Positions 1 to 10,998 of a DNA stretch of 64,000 nt are shown here, piece by piece; within the stretch, counting starts at the first letter, position 1, and every line of letters begins with the position of its first letter. The stretch comes from Uloborus plumipes (lineage: Eukaryota; Arthropoda; Arachnida; Araneae; Uloboridae): assembly GCA_038373865.1 (NCBI GenBank), contig JAXGGA010003947.1, forward strand, positions 1-64,000, read 5' to 3'. Below the pieces are notes generated by a model, which saw only the letters and a list, made by a program, of their open reading frames with translations, did no database searches and was not told the DNA's origin. The translations under genes and the position numbers were made by a program.

Positions 1-230
1 CAGAGACTTTCATTAGTACTAGTTTAAATAGTAAGCAACTAATCATTCAGTAAGCATTCGGTGAAAAATGTTTTAAAAAATTTTCTTCTATCTAAAGTTG
101 CCGCTAAAACAAGAAAAGTTGAATACTCTTTCCTTTATTAAGTGAAGTTAAGTTTTTTTTTAAGTTAAGAATGAAAGCTTCAAAGAAGAAAACTAATTAT
201 AATGTTTACAAATGCCTTTGTGCTATTGAC

Positions 231-875
231 GTAGAGAAAATTACAACGTTAACTAGGCACAAATGAGCAGGGATACTGAAGACACGTGTTTTGGCGTTAC
301 AAGGAACGCCTTTTTCAATGCAAAAAAATTTTTGAGCTTATACATGCACAGACATCCGATCTCAAAATTTTTGTTGCATTGAAAAATACGTTCCCTAGCA
401 GCATCATCTAAATCGGCCGATGATCGGCCATTCATCGAAACCCGATGAAATTCTCATCGGCCGATGATCCAATATGTCTCATCGGCCAAACAGAATCCGA
501 GCAGCAAAATCCGATGAGAATACGATGAGATTTGGAGCAATTTACGAGCAGAACAGTCCCGTGCCGAGGAATTTCATCGGGAAACTTGATCGGAAGGATA
601 TCGTTTTCCGATGGAATATAGCTCGGCTTATTTTCATCGGGAAAGTTGATCGGAAGGATATCGCTTTCCGATGAAAAGTAGCTCATCGAAAACCGTGCTC
701 GGATACTGATCGGAACGATGTCATCGTGCGTTACAGGATCAGTTTACGAAGAGTTTGTTGATCGGCCGAGCAAAATCCGATGAGTTGATGCTACTTGGGT
801 TCCTTGTAACGCCAAAACACGTGTCTGCAATATCCCTGCTTATTTGTGCCTAATTAACGTTGTAATTTTCTCTAC
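231..875. mobile_element. Inverted-repeat (foldback/MITE-type) element, 645 bp
   Basis: The ends are about 77-bp inverted repeats (231-307 and 799-875), beginning GTAGAGAAAATTACAACGTT and ending in the reverse complement. The match is high, with a few mismatches. A second inverted pair (about 302-340 against 362-398) is nested inside the left arm. The interior holds two direct copies of a roughly 70-bp unit (about 571-687) and many GATCGG/CCGATG words. No transposase is encoded, so this is a non-autonomous DNA element. I see no clear target duplication, so the superfamily is not assigned. Confidence 0.75.
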
Positions 876-1869
876 AATAAATTAATTGTTTAGATGACAA
901 TTACCCAGGTACCATAGCGTCATTCCGAACCTCAAGAAAAGAAATAATAATCGGGAAGTCGATCATTTGGAGAAAACGGAAAGATAATATTTGAATTGAA
1001 GATAGTATATTGCGCAGTTGAGAAGGATATAAAAAAAGAAATCGTTTGCAAAATATTTGCAGAGTTCTTTCTAGGAGACATATCTTTTTCGCATTAATCC
1101 CAGACCAGAAGCGTGATCTATGAGACAACATTTTATATCGCAAGATTTTATTATACCCTCTTATATATGGAAGAATATTTATTTTTCCGTTAGATTGACT
1201 TTTATTGCAGTATAATAAGTTTTATTACACTCCCGTTTTTGCACCAGACATTGATTTGAGCCGTGACCTTGGTTCGTATGTGGTCTCGAATGGTTGGCTG
1301 GGCAAAAGAATGCGAATATCTATGAAAGAGCGCAGATGGGAGCAATTTGTTCGTGGAGCCGGAAAATTCTCTTGTCTGGTTCTTGAAATCGTTTTTCTCT
1401 GCGAAGGTACTTGGGCTGCGGGGAAATGCAGTACAGATTATGGTAACGTGAAGTTATGTTTGCGGATTTGTTGCGTTTTATGTTAGTTCATGCATCGATT
1501 GGTTTGCTAGTTTGTTTCAATATGAACACGATGGTGTAACAGAGACCTGACTTGAAGAAAGAAGGCATTGAAAAATCTAAAATTTAACAATATGCTCCTT
1601 TTCTAATAATACTAAAGTTACTGGTTGAAACTATTAGGATACAACCGAGAACGCTTATTAGCAAATCGGTAAAAATAATATCCCGCTTAATACAATTCTT
1701 TTTCATTGCACCTAATCATTGTAATGTATTATTTTGATCCCAGATAATACTGCTTATTGATTATTGAAGAGAACATTTTTTTCTCTTCAAAATTCCTATT
1801 ATATCAAGCGGGCTTGACTGTACTTCTAAACGATTGGGAAACTGAGGTGTATTCATATCTTATCATTTA
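876..1869. other. No confirmed gene; one exon-like block
   Basis: Mostly AT-rich sequence with nothing recognisable. The exception is about 1211-1408, a stretch of higher GC open in one frame. It is preceded by TTTTATTGCAG, a plausible splice acceptor, and followed by GCGAAG|GTACTT, a plausible donor. The translation contains a GWLGKRMRISMKERRWEQF segment that I do not recognise. It could be an exon of an unseen gene or a relic of a mobile element. Confidence 0.25.
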
Positions 1870-2235
<366 letters not shown>

Positions 2236-3888
2236 TTTATTTGACAAAGGCAGTTTAACTAAGGAAATGCGGGCTAAAGTAAAATATCGGGAGAAAGTAA
2301 AATCACAGAATATTTTCACAGTTTTCAAAGCATCCTATCTATCCATATTTCACAAGATTCATTCGTTTTAATAGGTAAATAGCCTTAAAGATCCAGGTAC
2401 ATAATAATGGAAGTCATTTTTGAAATTTGTATACATAATAATAATCACATATTAAAATAATTTGTGTTTTATCGAAAAATATTTTTTGATTTTATAAAAT
2501 GATAAAGTTTTTGCGATTAGAAGTTTAGATATTAAGTGAGGCATAATGCTGGGAAACCAGAAGCCACAGTTTTCTGTGCCTTAATTGTAGCTCATGAAAA
2601 ACTGGATGCCATATTGAGGGATTGCACTAGATCTGCTAAACGCTAAAACACCTAGTTTACCATTTGAAAGAAAAAAAAACTTTTGCTTTCAATTAAAACA
2701 GTTATAGCCATTTGATGCAATTTTTAAAGCATTTTCAACTCTCGTTCATTGATTTAGGTTGAGTTGTACCAATCTCTCGCAATATTTGAAGATATTTCTA
2801 TTATATTCAATTGTTCTTTGCAGTTGAGATGAAATGAAAATGCTCATAGGACAATCAAGCACTTAATCTTTTAAAAGCATACATTTAATACCCCTTCTTC
2901 TCCGAAAGAATCTCGTCTGATGCGATTTCTTTTCGTGAAATGGAATTCAAGACTTAAAGTTATTTTTGAGGGGAATACGCGTTCCTCTTTTTTTTCTGCA
3001 TTTCAGATAATATTTCATGTAGGGAAACTTTGCCGAGAGGAAATTAATTACATTCTGAGCAGACAAAACAAAGGTGTACTGATGTATTTCTGCCGTACAT
3101 CTGGTGAGCGTTGTTTTGTTTAAAAATAATTCTTCTGATTTTATTTCCGTTTACGAATTCTACATAATGTCTGAAATTATTATTAATTGTTAATTTTTTT
3201 CAATACCAAAAATGTTAAAAATAAACCCTGATTTAGCAATTTGAATAAATATCCTGAAGATATTAATGTGGACAACTTTCATTAACACAGCATCAACTGT
3301 ATGCTCAACGTTTTGAAAGGGAAAATTTACTGCTGGCAAAAATGTAATATTATGTATTGATCATTTGCATGTTATTGGAGTAACTACACCACGATATTAA
3401 TGTGAACAAATTTGTTTCTAAAAATATCAACATCACTCCATAACGGTGGAAAAAAAATTGATTGTACCAGTTGAATTATGCTACCACGCCTTAACACGAA
3501 AATATTTTATTATTTTTATCTACATTTATATCATGTGTTCTTTAATTCCGTGAAAACGTAACAACTGTTTCCACTACATTAATAATTTTCAAACATTTTA
3601 ATTTCCTTTTTATTTACATTTCAATTTATTTGAAACAGTTTTCCTGCCATTTTTATACATTGAATTACGTTCTCTCTCTGTCCCTTCTTTTCGTCGCTTC
3701 GCTCTTCAATGACAAAAAGCTTGTGGCAAATGATTCTTGCTTATTTTAGAACATAATATGCCTGGTTGTTAGTACAAAGTTAACATGTGCGGCCTAAAGT
3801 TACCATAAATGACTGCATGCTGAAATTGCGTTATAAAATACGTAATATTTTTCAGAAATTATTCGTATACATTTCCGATAAAATTCAC
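2236..3888. other. AT-rich intergenic stretch, nothing recognised
   Basis: I see no coding region, RNA gene or inverted-repeat element here. Short homopolymer runs and isolated ORFs below 70 codons are all that is present. Confidence 0.6.
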
Positions 3889-3890
3889 TA

Positions 3891-5586
3891 GGGTGAGTTC
3901 TGGTAAGTGCGTACCCTTTTTTTCAAAGTTCATGTTCTCAAGGATGCTGCTCTGTTGAAAAATCTTGTACACTCACAATTTTTTTTTAGTTTTCTTTCCA
4001 GATCCTTTACTACGATTTTCAAGCATATAATATGTCAAATAAACCATAAGCATAATTTTTGTGACCTGGTTTATGACACCTATTCTAAGGTACGCACTTT
4101 CCCTACCTAGCGGGGTAAGTGCGTCCACCTTAAATTATGTGAATATGAGCAGGAAAAAACTTCTGGCACATATTAAATATGTTAGGTAGTTGCCTTGGGA
4201 TAATTCCTAAAACTAGAGATCAGCACTTTCTTGCATGGATGAAACGCAATCAGTGATATCCCACGTGTCTTACGAACAACTGTGATTTGAAGATTGAGAG
4301 AGTTGTGTCTGGGATTCTTCCTTTGTCCTTTTAATAGGACAAAGTGAGCAAATGTAAGTTGTTTTTATTTAGTAATAATCACTTATAGTCTACATAGTTT
4401 ATTTTGGTTTAATACATTAATCAGTCTGTGTTTAAGCCAGGGTTCGCACTTACCCCTTCTTAAATGTAAGATGAGACATGTGCGTCCAATAGCGTTGTTG
4501 TAAGTGCGTACCCCTGTGATTTTCTTTAATTCTATTTGTATGGTAGATCGTTAGGTGAAATGAGTGAACAATTCGTTTTTTTTTCTTTTCTTTTTTTTTG
4601 AATAAATACGGTTTTAAAATATTTTTCTTATTAGAATCAGCAGCAGTAAGAAAAAACACAAAATAAAGAAAAAAAAGGAAAATAATTAATCATGCTATGA
4701 TACTTGTACTTTTTTTTTCCCTTGTACATTGAAATAGTTTTTCACAAGGCGTTCTTAATTTTCTTAGATATAATTTATTCGTTACTCCACCTTCGTTTTT
4801 TGAATCAGTTGGTTCCTTATTTAGTGTTTCACTTAATTTCATTGCTTCATTTGTCATTCTGGTTTAAATTAAGTATAGCTTATGATCGCTATTTTCAACG
4901 AAAAATTTACTAACTGATATCTAAAAGCAAATATATTTCAGAGGTAATGAATGAAATTGAAATCTTATGCCGCATTCACTGTAAATATAAATACTTGATG
5001 GAAATGATGTCGGATTTATCATCGGCTTATAAAAGAGTTATAAGCAAAATTAAAGGTGAATTACGAGAGTCGGATTTTTTACGTAATGGTACACACTTGC
5101 CTCATCATAATGGTACGCACTTGCTCCGCATAATAGTACGCATATGCCTCATGATAGTGGTACGCACTTGCCCCATCATAATGGTACGCACTTACCCCAA
5201 CCTTACTTTAAAGAAAGGGAAAGTGCGTACCGTCATATAAACAAATTTTAGTTAGAGTCTTTGATCAAAATACCCCATGTATTTTATTAGTAGCTATTAC
5301 TCAAAGGAAACAACTTGCATTTCTTGACTTCAATTGCTTGGTATGACTACAAGAGAAACTGAAACAAAACCTTCTCTATCTTTACTTTAGAATTTTTTTG
5401 AAGACATTTAAGTTGTCTCTGATTGTGTTTCGTCTATTGAATTCAGGCCTGAATTCTACCTATTGAAATTATCATTAGACAGTTATCTAACATAGTCGAT
5501 GTGTTGCAGAAGCCATTTCAGGACAGTGTTCATATAATTCCCAGTGGACGCACTTACCCCGTGGACGCACTTACCAGAACTCACCC
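3891..5586. mobile_element. TA-flanked DNA element with subterminal AAGTGCGTACC repeats (1.7 kb)
   Basis: The terminal inverted repeat is GGGTGAGTTCTGGTAAGTGC plus GT, 22 identical bases at each end, flanked by TA on both sides (3889-3890 and 5587-5588). That is the target duplication expected of the Tc1/mariner/pogo group. The core GTAAGTGCGTACC, in either orientation, recurs inside: near 3903, 4089, 4113, 4444, 4500, five times in 5085-5205, and near 5219, 5548 and 5562. The 69- to 97-codon ORFs inside look like translations of repeats. No transposase is visible, so the copy is non-autonomous. Superfamily assignment rests only on the TA duplication. Confidence 0.8.
5085..5205 (+). repeat. 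Five tandem 23-24 bp units (GGTACGCACTTGCC type)
   Basis: Five imperfect tandem units of the form AATGGTACGCACTTGCCTCA lie near the right end of the 3891-5586 element. Each carries the same core as the terminal repeats. In other transposons such arrays can be transposase-binding sites; that role is inferred here. Confidence 0.85.
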
Positions 5587-5588
5587 TA

Positions 5589-6108
5589 TATTTGTTACGA
5601 AAGAACTAAGTGAAATATACTCTATTCTACAAAAGAAGCCTTTGTATGGAATAAATGCTTAAAAAGTGTTACATAATGAAGGGATAGGAAAGCTTCCAGA
5701 CAGCTAAAAAATTCATCATATTCCTTTTTTAGTTATTCTTCTTTACCTTAATCTCTATCACAACAAAACTGACAGCTACCTCCATTCATAACACCAAAAT
5801 GTTCTTCAGTGAATCAAGTACCCCGCGATTCCCATGTGAACTTTTCTCAAAAAATCATACAGAAATCAGTAAAAAGTAAAATACGGGAACAATCGCATCA
5901 AAAGAATTTTTGCTGAAAACTGGCTATCCTGTTAAGCGGCGAAATACGTTAAACAATCAAAAAAGTGCGTAAAATGCTATCAGGTGACCTTAGAACAACA
6001 GACGCAGCGCAATGCAATCGTTTAACAAAGTATGCCGTTCATAGGTTTTTGCACCTGGTTTGGAAGAAGAGGAATTTGTGTACAGGGTTTAGAGCAAAGA
6101 GTGGAGTT
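5589..6108. other. AT-rich spacer, nothing recognised
   Basis: About 520 bp of unique-looking AT-rich sequence between two mobile elements. No ORF, RNA or repeat structure was recognised. Confidence 0.5.
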
Positions 6109-6112
6109 TTAA

Positions 6113-6590
6113 CCCATTAATGCCTGACATTTTTTCCAAAGATATTTTGAATACTGGTTACAGTGTTTAATGGACAAGAAAAATAATTTAAAAAATATTA
6201 TGTCAAAAATATTTTCTTTTATTAAAAAAAGAAAAATCATCATTAAAAAGGAACGCTAGGCCCTAGAGGATACATACTTTTTTTACTAATTTTTTTTTCT
6301 GCCTACGATATAATATTTAAAAAGACTTTTTATAAGAAGAAATAATAATTTTAAAACTTTAGCTTTTTGTTCTTGAGATTGTGAACGATGTCATTTTTGA
6401 TAAAGATCATAATAAAGCGGCTACAGAACACACTTTATAAATAGTTATGTGCTGCAATCTGTTAATAATGATTTGAAACAATACAAAAGTAATAATTGAA
6501 CACAATTATTTGGTTGAAATGTTCATTTTCGGTAAATTCAGACACACTTTTTGAACCGTCCCTAAAAAGGGACACCAGGCATTAATGGGT
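6113..6590. mobile_element. TTAA-flanked MITE (piggyBac-type ends), copy 1
   Basis: The ends read TTAA-CCCATTAATGCCTG on the left and CAGGCATTAATGGGT-TTAA on the right. A TTAA target with CCC/GGG-starting inverted repeats is the signature of piggyBac elements. There is one extra T at the right boundary. No transposase is present. A diverged copy in the opposite orientation lies at 51705-52217. Confidence 0.6.
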
Positions 6591-7182
6591 TTAAAGCTCA
6601 TATTTTAGAAACTACTAGAGCTACGTGGTCCGGCTTTGCGTGGTCTACCTTGAGAATAAAAGTTTTGTCAAGTGAAGCGTGTCTATAAAAGTCCCGATTA
6701 GATTAAAATTAATATTTTGTCGGCACGCAGTACTAAATATGAATCAATCGCCAAAAAAGTTTCAGAACCCCCGGAACAGGAAAAGCCTAAGCGGAAAAGA
6801 AAGAATTTTATTTGTTTATGTTCAAGAAAAAAAATGGCAACACCTTTTTCTTGTCAATGATTTCTTTCACGCTTATTAATTTTTGTCACGCTCGTCGCAG
6901 GCGATTTTATGTCCAATTTAAAATTGACATTTCCGAACAAAAAATGCCACTTTTTTTCCTGGTGAAAATATCAATTAGTAATTTGAAAACCTTTGAAAGG
7001 AAATTTCCTTAAAAGCATTTTCCACGATCTTTCCAATGAGACCAAAATCGCGAAGATCCAATAATTATTTCGGGTAGATAGAGCCGTTTTAAGCTATTTT
7101 GGGGTCCTTAAATTAAAACTTCAGCTATTCGGTAATTTTTGCCGTTCGAAAACCCCCTACGACTATTCCCGGGTCGCTAAAT

Positions 7183-7262
7183 ACCTTCCTGCCAAATTTG
7201 GTCGAGATCCGACGTAAACTATGGATTTATATAGGGATCATACACACACACATACGTATATA
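7183..7262 (+). repeat. Dispersed repeat fragment ending in (CA)n
   Basis: The segment GAGATCCGACGTAAACTATG, followed by a CACACACACA run, closely matches 16912-16990. This is a dispersed repeat. It resembles LINE or SINE 3' tails, but no coding part is present to prove the class. Confidence 0.5.
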
Positions 7263-7299
7263 TTCTGCGTTTTATTTATATGGATTACACATTTATATA

Positions 7300-8273
7300 C
7301 ATAAAAGACTACTTTTGAAAACGTATGTCCGGGGTAATCTTCCAAACTACTAACCGATTTTAACCATTTTTTCACCGTAGATAGCTACAGTAACAGGGAG
7401 CAGGATAAGCTATAATTTATTTCTAAAAAGCTTAGTTTTAAAAAGTTATTATGGAAAACAGTTAATTTTATGTCATTTCCCCATTAAATGATTAAATTTT
7501 CAACCCATTGTTGCAAAAATTTGGTGCCATGCAGCAACAATATTGATTGTAATCATATTGAAAATTTTGAACCAAGGCTTCTCTGGAGTAAGTATGGAAT
7601 TTATTGCCTTCTAAGGATTTTTATATTTATCTGAGCCCACAACCGCTAATGGGTGAAATAAAAAAAAAATGATTTTGGCAATAGTTAGAGAATAGAAAGT
7701 GTTTATAGTCAAAAAAATTTCTAAATTAGGTACATAAGATGTTTTCACCTCACCAACGTTGTCACGAGGATAGAAACTAATAATGGGACTTATTTAACGA
7801 GCAATATTTGGAAATGGTTAATTTCAGTGCGATTGATACTGTAAATATATATTTATTTTAATATACCAAGCTTATAACATTTCCTATTTACTCAAACATT
7901 ATTTGTAGCTTGCTATTTTTTTAGCTTGCATTATTTTTGGTAAAATCCTACTTTAGGGTCCGGGTTTGGCGATTTTTTTCAGATTGTAGCTTAATAATGT
8001 AGTAGGGTTGCAATAATTTAGCTTAAAATCGCCAAATAATCCAATCATACGATGATAATTCTGTGGGTTGCCAGATTTAATAATTTATCGCCGGACCTTA
8101 AACTAGGATTCATCCTTATTTTTTTTAATAGTTTATCCATAACACAGCCATTGTTTACAAAAGTAGCCATTATGTTTATAGATATGCACTTTAGTGTTGG
8201 GAAATTTATGAATGAGTTTCACTAAACCACCCTACACCCACTGAAACCCGGGCAGGGCCGGGTACCCGGCTAG
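7300..8273 (+). mobile_element. Dispersed repeat with Helitron-like 3' terminus (contains a nested MITE)
   Basis: About 7300-7650 matches 55253-55630 on the opposite strand across its whole length, so this is a dispersed element. The right end has a small hairpin (ACCCGG at 8246-8251 pairing with CCGGGT at 8258-8263) followed after six bases by CTAG|T (8270-8274). That resembles the 3' end of Helitrons, which insert next to T. A separate MITE (7939-8115) sits inside. No Rep/helicase coding sequence is seen, and no 5' TC end was located with certainty. Confidence 0.45.
7939..8115. mobile_element. Small MITE, GGTNNAATCCTA family, copy 1
   Basis: The ends are GGTAAAATCCTACTTTAGGG and the near reverse complement (CCTTAAACTAGGATTCATCC). 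CGGGTTTGGCGAT and ATCGCCGG motifs lie just inside. A second copy with the same ends is at 58234-58422. Confidence 0.7.
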
Positions 8274-8419
8274 TATTAAAATAATTTCCGGGGTGAATAC
8301 TACTAAAAAGTAATTGAAAATTAGCTGTTTCGAGGGAATCTAAACAAATTAGTACTGCTTACGATTTTTAGAGACTTGATTATGTATAACTTTACTATTA
8401 TGTTTCTCTCATCCTTCAT

Positions 8420-8620
8420 TTTTATTTTTAACCCAGGCTCGTCATTTAGAGGGGACAGGGGGGGGGGGTCAATTGCCCCCCCCCCCCTGACATATAGGTG
8501 GGCGTGGTTTTTGCCACTTTTTGGTAAATTTTACATTTGTATGCACCCTTTGGGGGGGGGGCACCCATTCCAGGGGGGGCCCCCCCTGGAAAATTTCGAA
8601 ATGACGTCCCTGTTTTAACT
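8420..8620. repeat. G- and C-homopolymer-rich stretch, probable mobile-element relic
   Basis: Long runs of G and C alternate with ATGACGTC/GTCATTT-like ends (about 8440 and 8600). This suggests a degraded inverted-repeat element, but the boundaries cannot be fixed. ORFs here are products of homopolymers. Confidence 0.35.
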
Positions 8621-8624
8621 CCCG

Positions 8625-8760
8625 ACACACAATGGAAGAGGGGTTATGTGTTTGACGTGTATGTGCATCTGTCTGTTGCACTCTGCAGCCTAAACGGATG
8701 GACCGATTTTGAAAAAAAAAATTGTTCGAAAGGGGAGTTGATCGAGAGGGTTCTTAGCTA
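8625..8760 (+). repeat. Dispersed repeat, CCGACRCAAWRRGGGG family
   Basis: The text runs from CCCGACACACAATGGAAGAG through GTGTTTGACGTGTATGTGC to AACGGATGGACCGATTTTG. It parallels 22870-22985 (CCGACGCAAAAAGGGGG ... TGTCTGTCAGTGG). This is a two-copy dispersed repeat of unknown class. Confidence 0.4.
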
Positions 8761-8986
8761 GGTCGCGTCTTCGGATGGTATTAATTAAAAACCTTTGAAA
8801 AGTTTTTCGGGATTTTAGCAGTGAAAACATACTTCAAAACTTTAAAAAAAAGCACCAAACGAAAGAGAAAAAAATTTTGCGTCTGATACGATGTAATTGA
8901 ATATTTCATACTCTATAGAACGCGAGTTATAGCGTTTTTTAGCAAATGCAGCTTAGCCTTTATTTAAGCTATCGGAACTAAGGCCC

Positions 8987-9267
8987 CTATATATACGAGC
9001 CGGCGCATCAAGATTAAGTTTCACCACTTTGGATCCAGCACGTGTTTGTGTGTTTGAGTGGTTGTCTTTTCTGGCCAGTAATCGCGTTTTGGTAATTTTT
9101 CACTGTGAGCAATTATTAGCGGCACGTGGATTTGGCAAAGCTTAGTAATGTGCCAAAACTTTTTTCCGGTAACCCTACTCCACAACAATGAAAATTGAAA
9201 GTAAAAGTTAAGGAATTGGATCCAAAGTGGTGAAACTTAATCTTGATGCGTCGGCCTGTCTATATAG
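8987..9267. mobile_element. MITE with 50-bp terminal inverted repeats (281 bp)
   Basis: Left arm 8987-9036 and right arm 9218-9267 are inverted repeats, identical over CGCATCAAGATTAAGTTTCA and onward to GGATCC, with a few mismatches near the outer end (CTATATATACGAGCC against CTATATAGACAGGCC). The similarity extends a few bases further out. There is no coding sequence. Confidence 0.85.
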
Positions 9268-9848
9268 CGGCTCTAATCGGAACCGTTGTCATTGTTGGCA
9301 GACAAAGCAAGGTATCAATCCTTTTCATAGGCATGTGTAATACTTTCCGAAACATAAATTTTCAAAATGATTTTTTTTCCTTACTAACACAGTAATGATT
9401 AGTTTTATTCACTTTAGTCTTATTAAAATTGGCAACGTATAGAAAATCATCTCTGCAAAACTTAATTTCCTTTAGTTCTTCAGACAGGAAATAAAAAGTT
9501 CGTTCAGACAGAAAATAAAAATTCGAAAATATTTGCAAAATTCAATAAAGATATGCTGTCATCAGTTGCATTTTTATTTTATTTGAACTTTCCGGTAATT
9601 ATGTTATCTTTTGCTCCAAAATTCTTTTAGCAAGCAAAATAAATAAACTTTCAGCTACTGTGCTCTTCGATGGAATTATTAAACAAACGTTGTTTCTTTT
9701 TTTCTATTTCTTTGCATTTCAAACGGGAGCATTTACAAAAAACCTATGGGACGTATGCGTTACAACTTAATCAATACTTAAGGCATGCTTCACATAGCAC
9801 CGTTCTATTTACATTCCATTGCAAAAATACCATTCGGGATAAACGTAT
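9268..9848. other. AT-rich intergenic stretch, nothing recognised
   Basis: No gene, RNA or inverted-repeat element could be supported here. Confidence 0.5.
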
Positions 9849-10189
9849 TACACCGCAAAAAATAAACTGTTGTTTATTACAGTGTAATATTTCATTTCAT
9901 TTCACACCTCCAATATCCCCCGTACCTACCACAGCTTCGTGGTTTAACCGGGATTGGGCCCTGAAGGGCGCTCAGTAGCAGAGGTTCCAGTTTAAAACTG
10001 TAAAATGCACAGTATAGAACTGCAAAATTAGCAGTAGTATACACTGCAAAATATAAACTGTTGTTTTTACAGTATAATACAGCTAGTTTTATGGTAATAA
10101 ACTGTAAAATTGCTAATTTTACAGTAATAAATTGTAAAACTAGCTATTTTACACTTTTAATGGCAAAATTAGCAATATTAGTTTATTAC

Positions 10190-10600
10190 TGCGCCGACAG
10201 AGTGGTGTAGTGATTAAGACGCCGGCCTCTCACTCCCAAAGGCGCGGAATCAAACCTGGCTTCAGTCGGTGGATTTTCATGATTTAGATTCATGAAAATC
10301 CACCGACATGCACATGCCGCATGATTCAGAAGATCATGCGGCATGTAATAGATTCCTCGAGTACTTGTTTGACATATAGTATCTCTTGGCAAAATTCAAT
10401 TCCTAGTGCAGTTTCGCGTCAAATAGTGCCCAGGTGCCTCCATCTGGTGGGGAAACTGGGAGTCAAAATTCTGGTGGCAATGGCATTCCGCCGATGGTTT
10501 TGCCACATGAAAGAGTAGATGCCAGTCTTGGGTAATGCACTAGGTCTTCAAATGGCAAGAAGCTATACGAAGCCTCATTTGAAACAAACAAATAAACAAA
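10190..10600 (+). mobile_element. tRNA-derived SINE
   Basis: The head GAGTGGTGTAGTGATTAAG resembles a tRNA D-arm/box A. About 35 bp later, GCGGAATCAAACCTGGC resembles a box B. The body contains two hairpins, and the tail is AT-rich (CAAACAAATAAAC). It interrupts the 9851-10770 element. A functional tRNA gene is excluded because the acceptor stem and anticodon arm do not fold. RNA polymerase III transcription is inferred from the boxes only. Confidence 0.7.
10266..10345. repeat. Two adjacent perfect hairpins in the SINE body
   Basis: The first hairpin has 17-bp arms (10266-10282 and 10290-10306) and a 7-base loop. The second has 13-bp arms (10313-10325 and 10333-10345) and a 7-base loop. Both stems are perfectly complementary. 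Confidence 0.9.
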
Positions 10601-10998
10601 GTACATTATTGTAAAATTACTATAAATTATCTGTATTATACAGTAAAAACAACATTTTTTTGCAGTATATATATGATTGCAAATTTTACAGTTTATTACT
10701 GTGCATTTTGCACTTTTAAATTGAAACCTCTGTTGTGGGAAGAGTTTTTTTTTTTTTTTTTGTTTCAGTGTAGTACAAAATTCAAGGTTATGTTTATTGT
10801 TAAAAGATGCGGTGAATGTTTTAATTTAAGCAAAAATGAGCGTGCTTTTCCGTTCTAAATATGGAAATTAGTCAAAGAAAATATTCGACCTTCAGCTCTT
10901 ACGTGCTTGACGAAGCATCTGCATTCCATTTAATTCGTAGAATTCCTAATTTTAAGTCGACACATTTTCCTTTGATCGCATGTCGATCAGAAACCATA

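Larger units (their letters stand above)
9851..10770. mobile_element. 'ACTGTAAAA' family TA-flanked element, copy 1, with nested SINE
   Basis: The left end CACCGCAAAAAATAAACTG follows TA, and the right end TTTCAGTG is followed by TA. The interior consists of alternating inverted words (TTTACAGTTTATTACTG / CAGTAATAAACTGTAAA) with AATTAGCAATTTT between them. At least four copies of this family occur in the window (also 10999-12181, 24745-25149, 47964-49139). This copy is interrupted by a tRNA-derived SINE (10190-10600) and by about 95 bp of another repeat near 9893-9984, which contains TTCATTTCATTTC. It is non-coding. Confidence 0.75.

Noticed and set aside
5085..5205. Possible CRISPR array (regular short repeats)
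   Set aside because: Units of 23-24 bp run head to tail without unique spacers, carry the core of a transposon end, and lie in a eukaryotic genome.
8376..8761. Glycine/proline-rich ORFs on both strands
   Set aside because: Products of G and C homopolymer runs in a decayed repeat.
10190..10275. Functional tRNA gene
   Set aside because: Box A- and B-like motifs are present, but no acceptor stem or anticodon arm folds, and the sequence continues into a SINE body.
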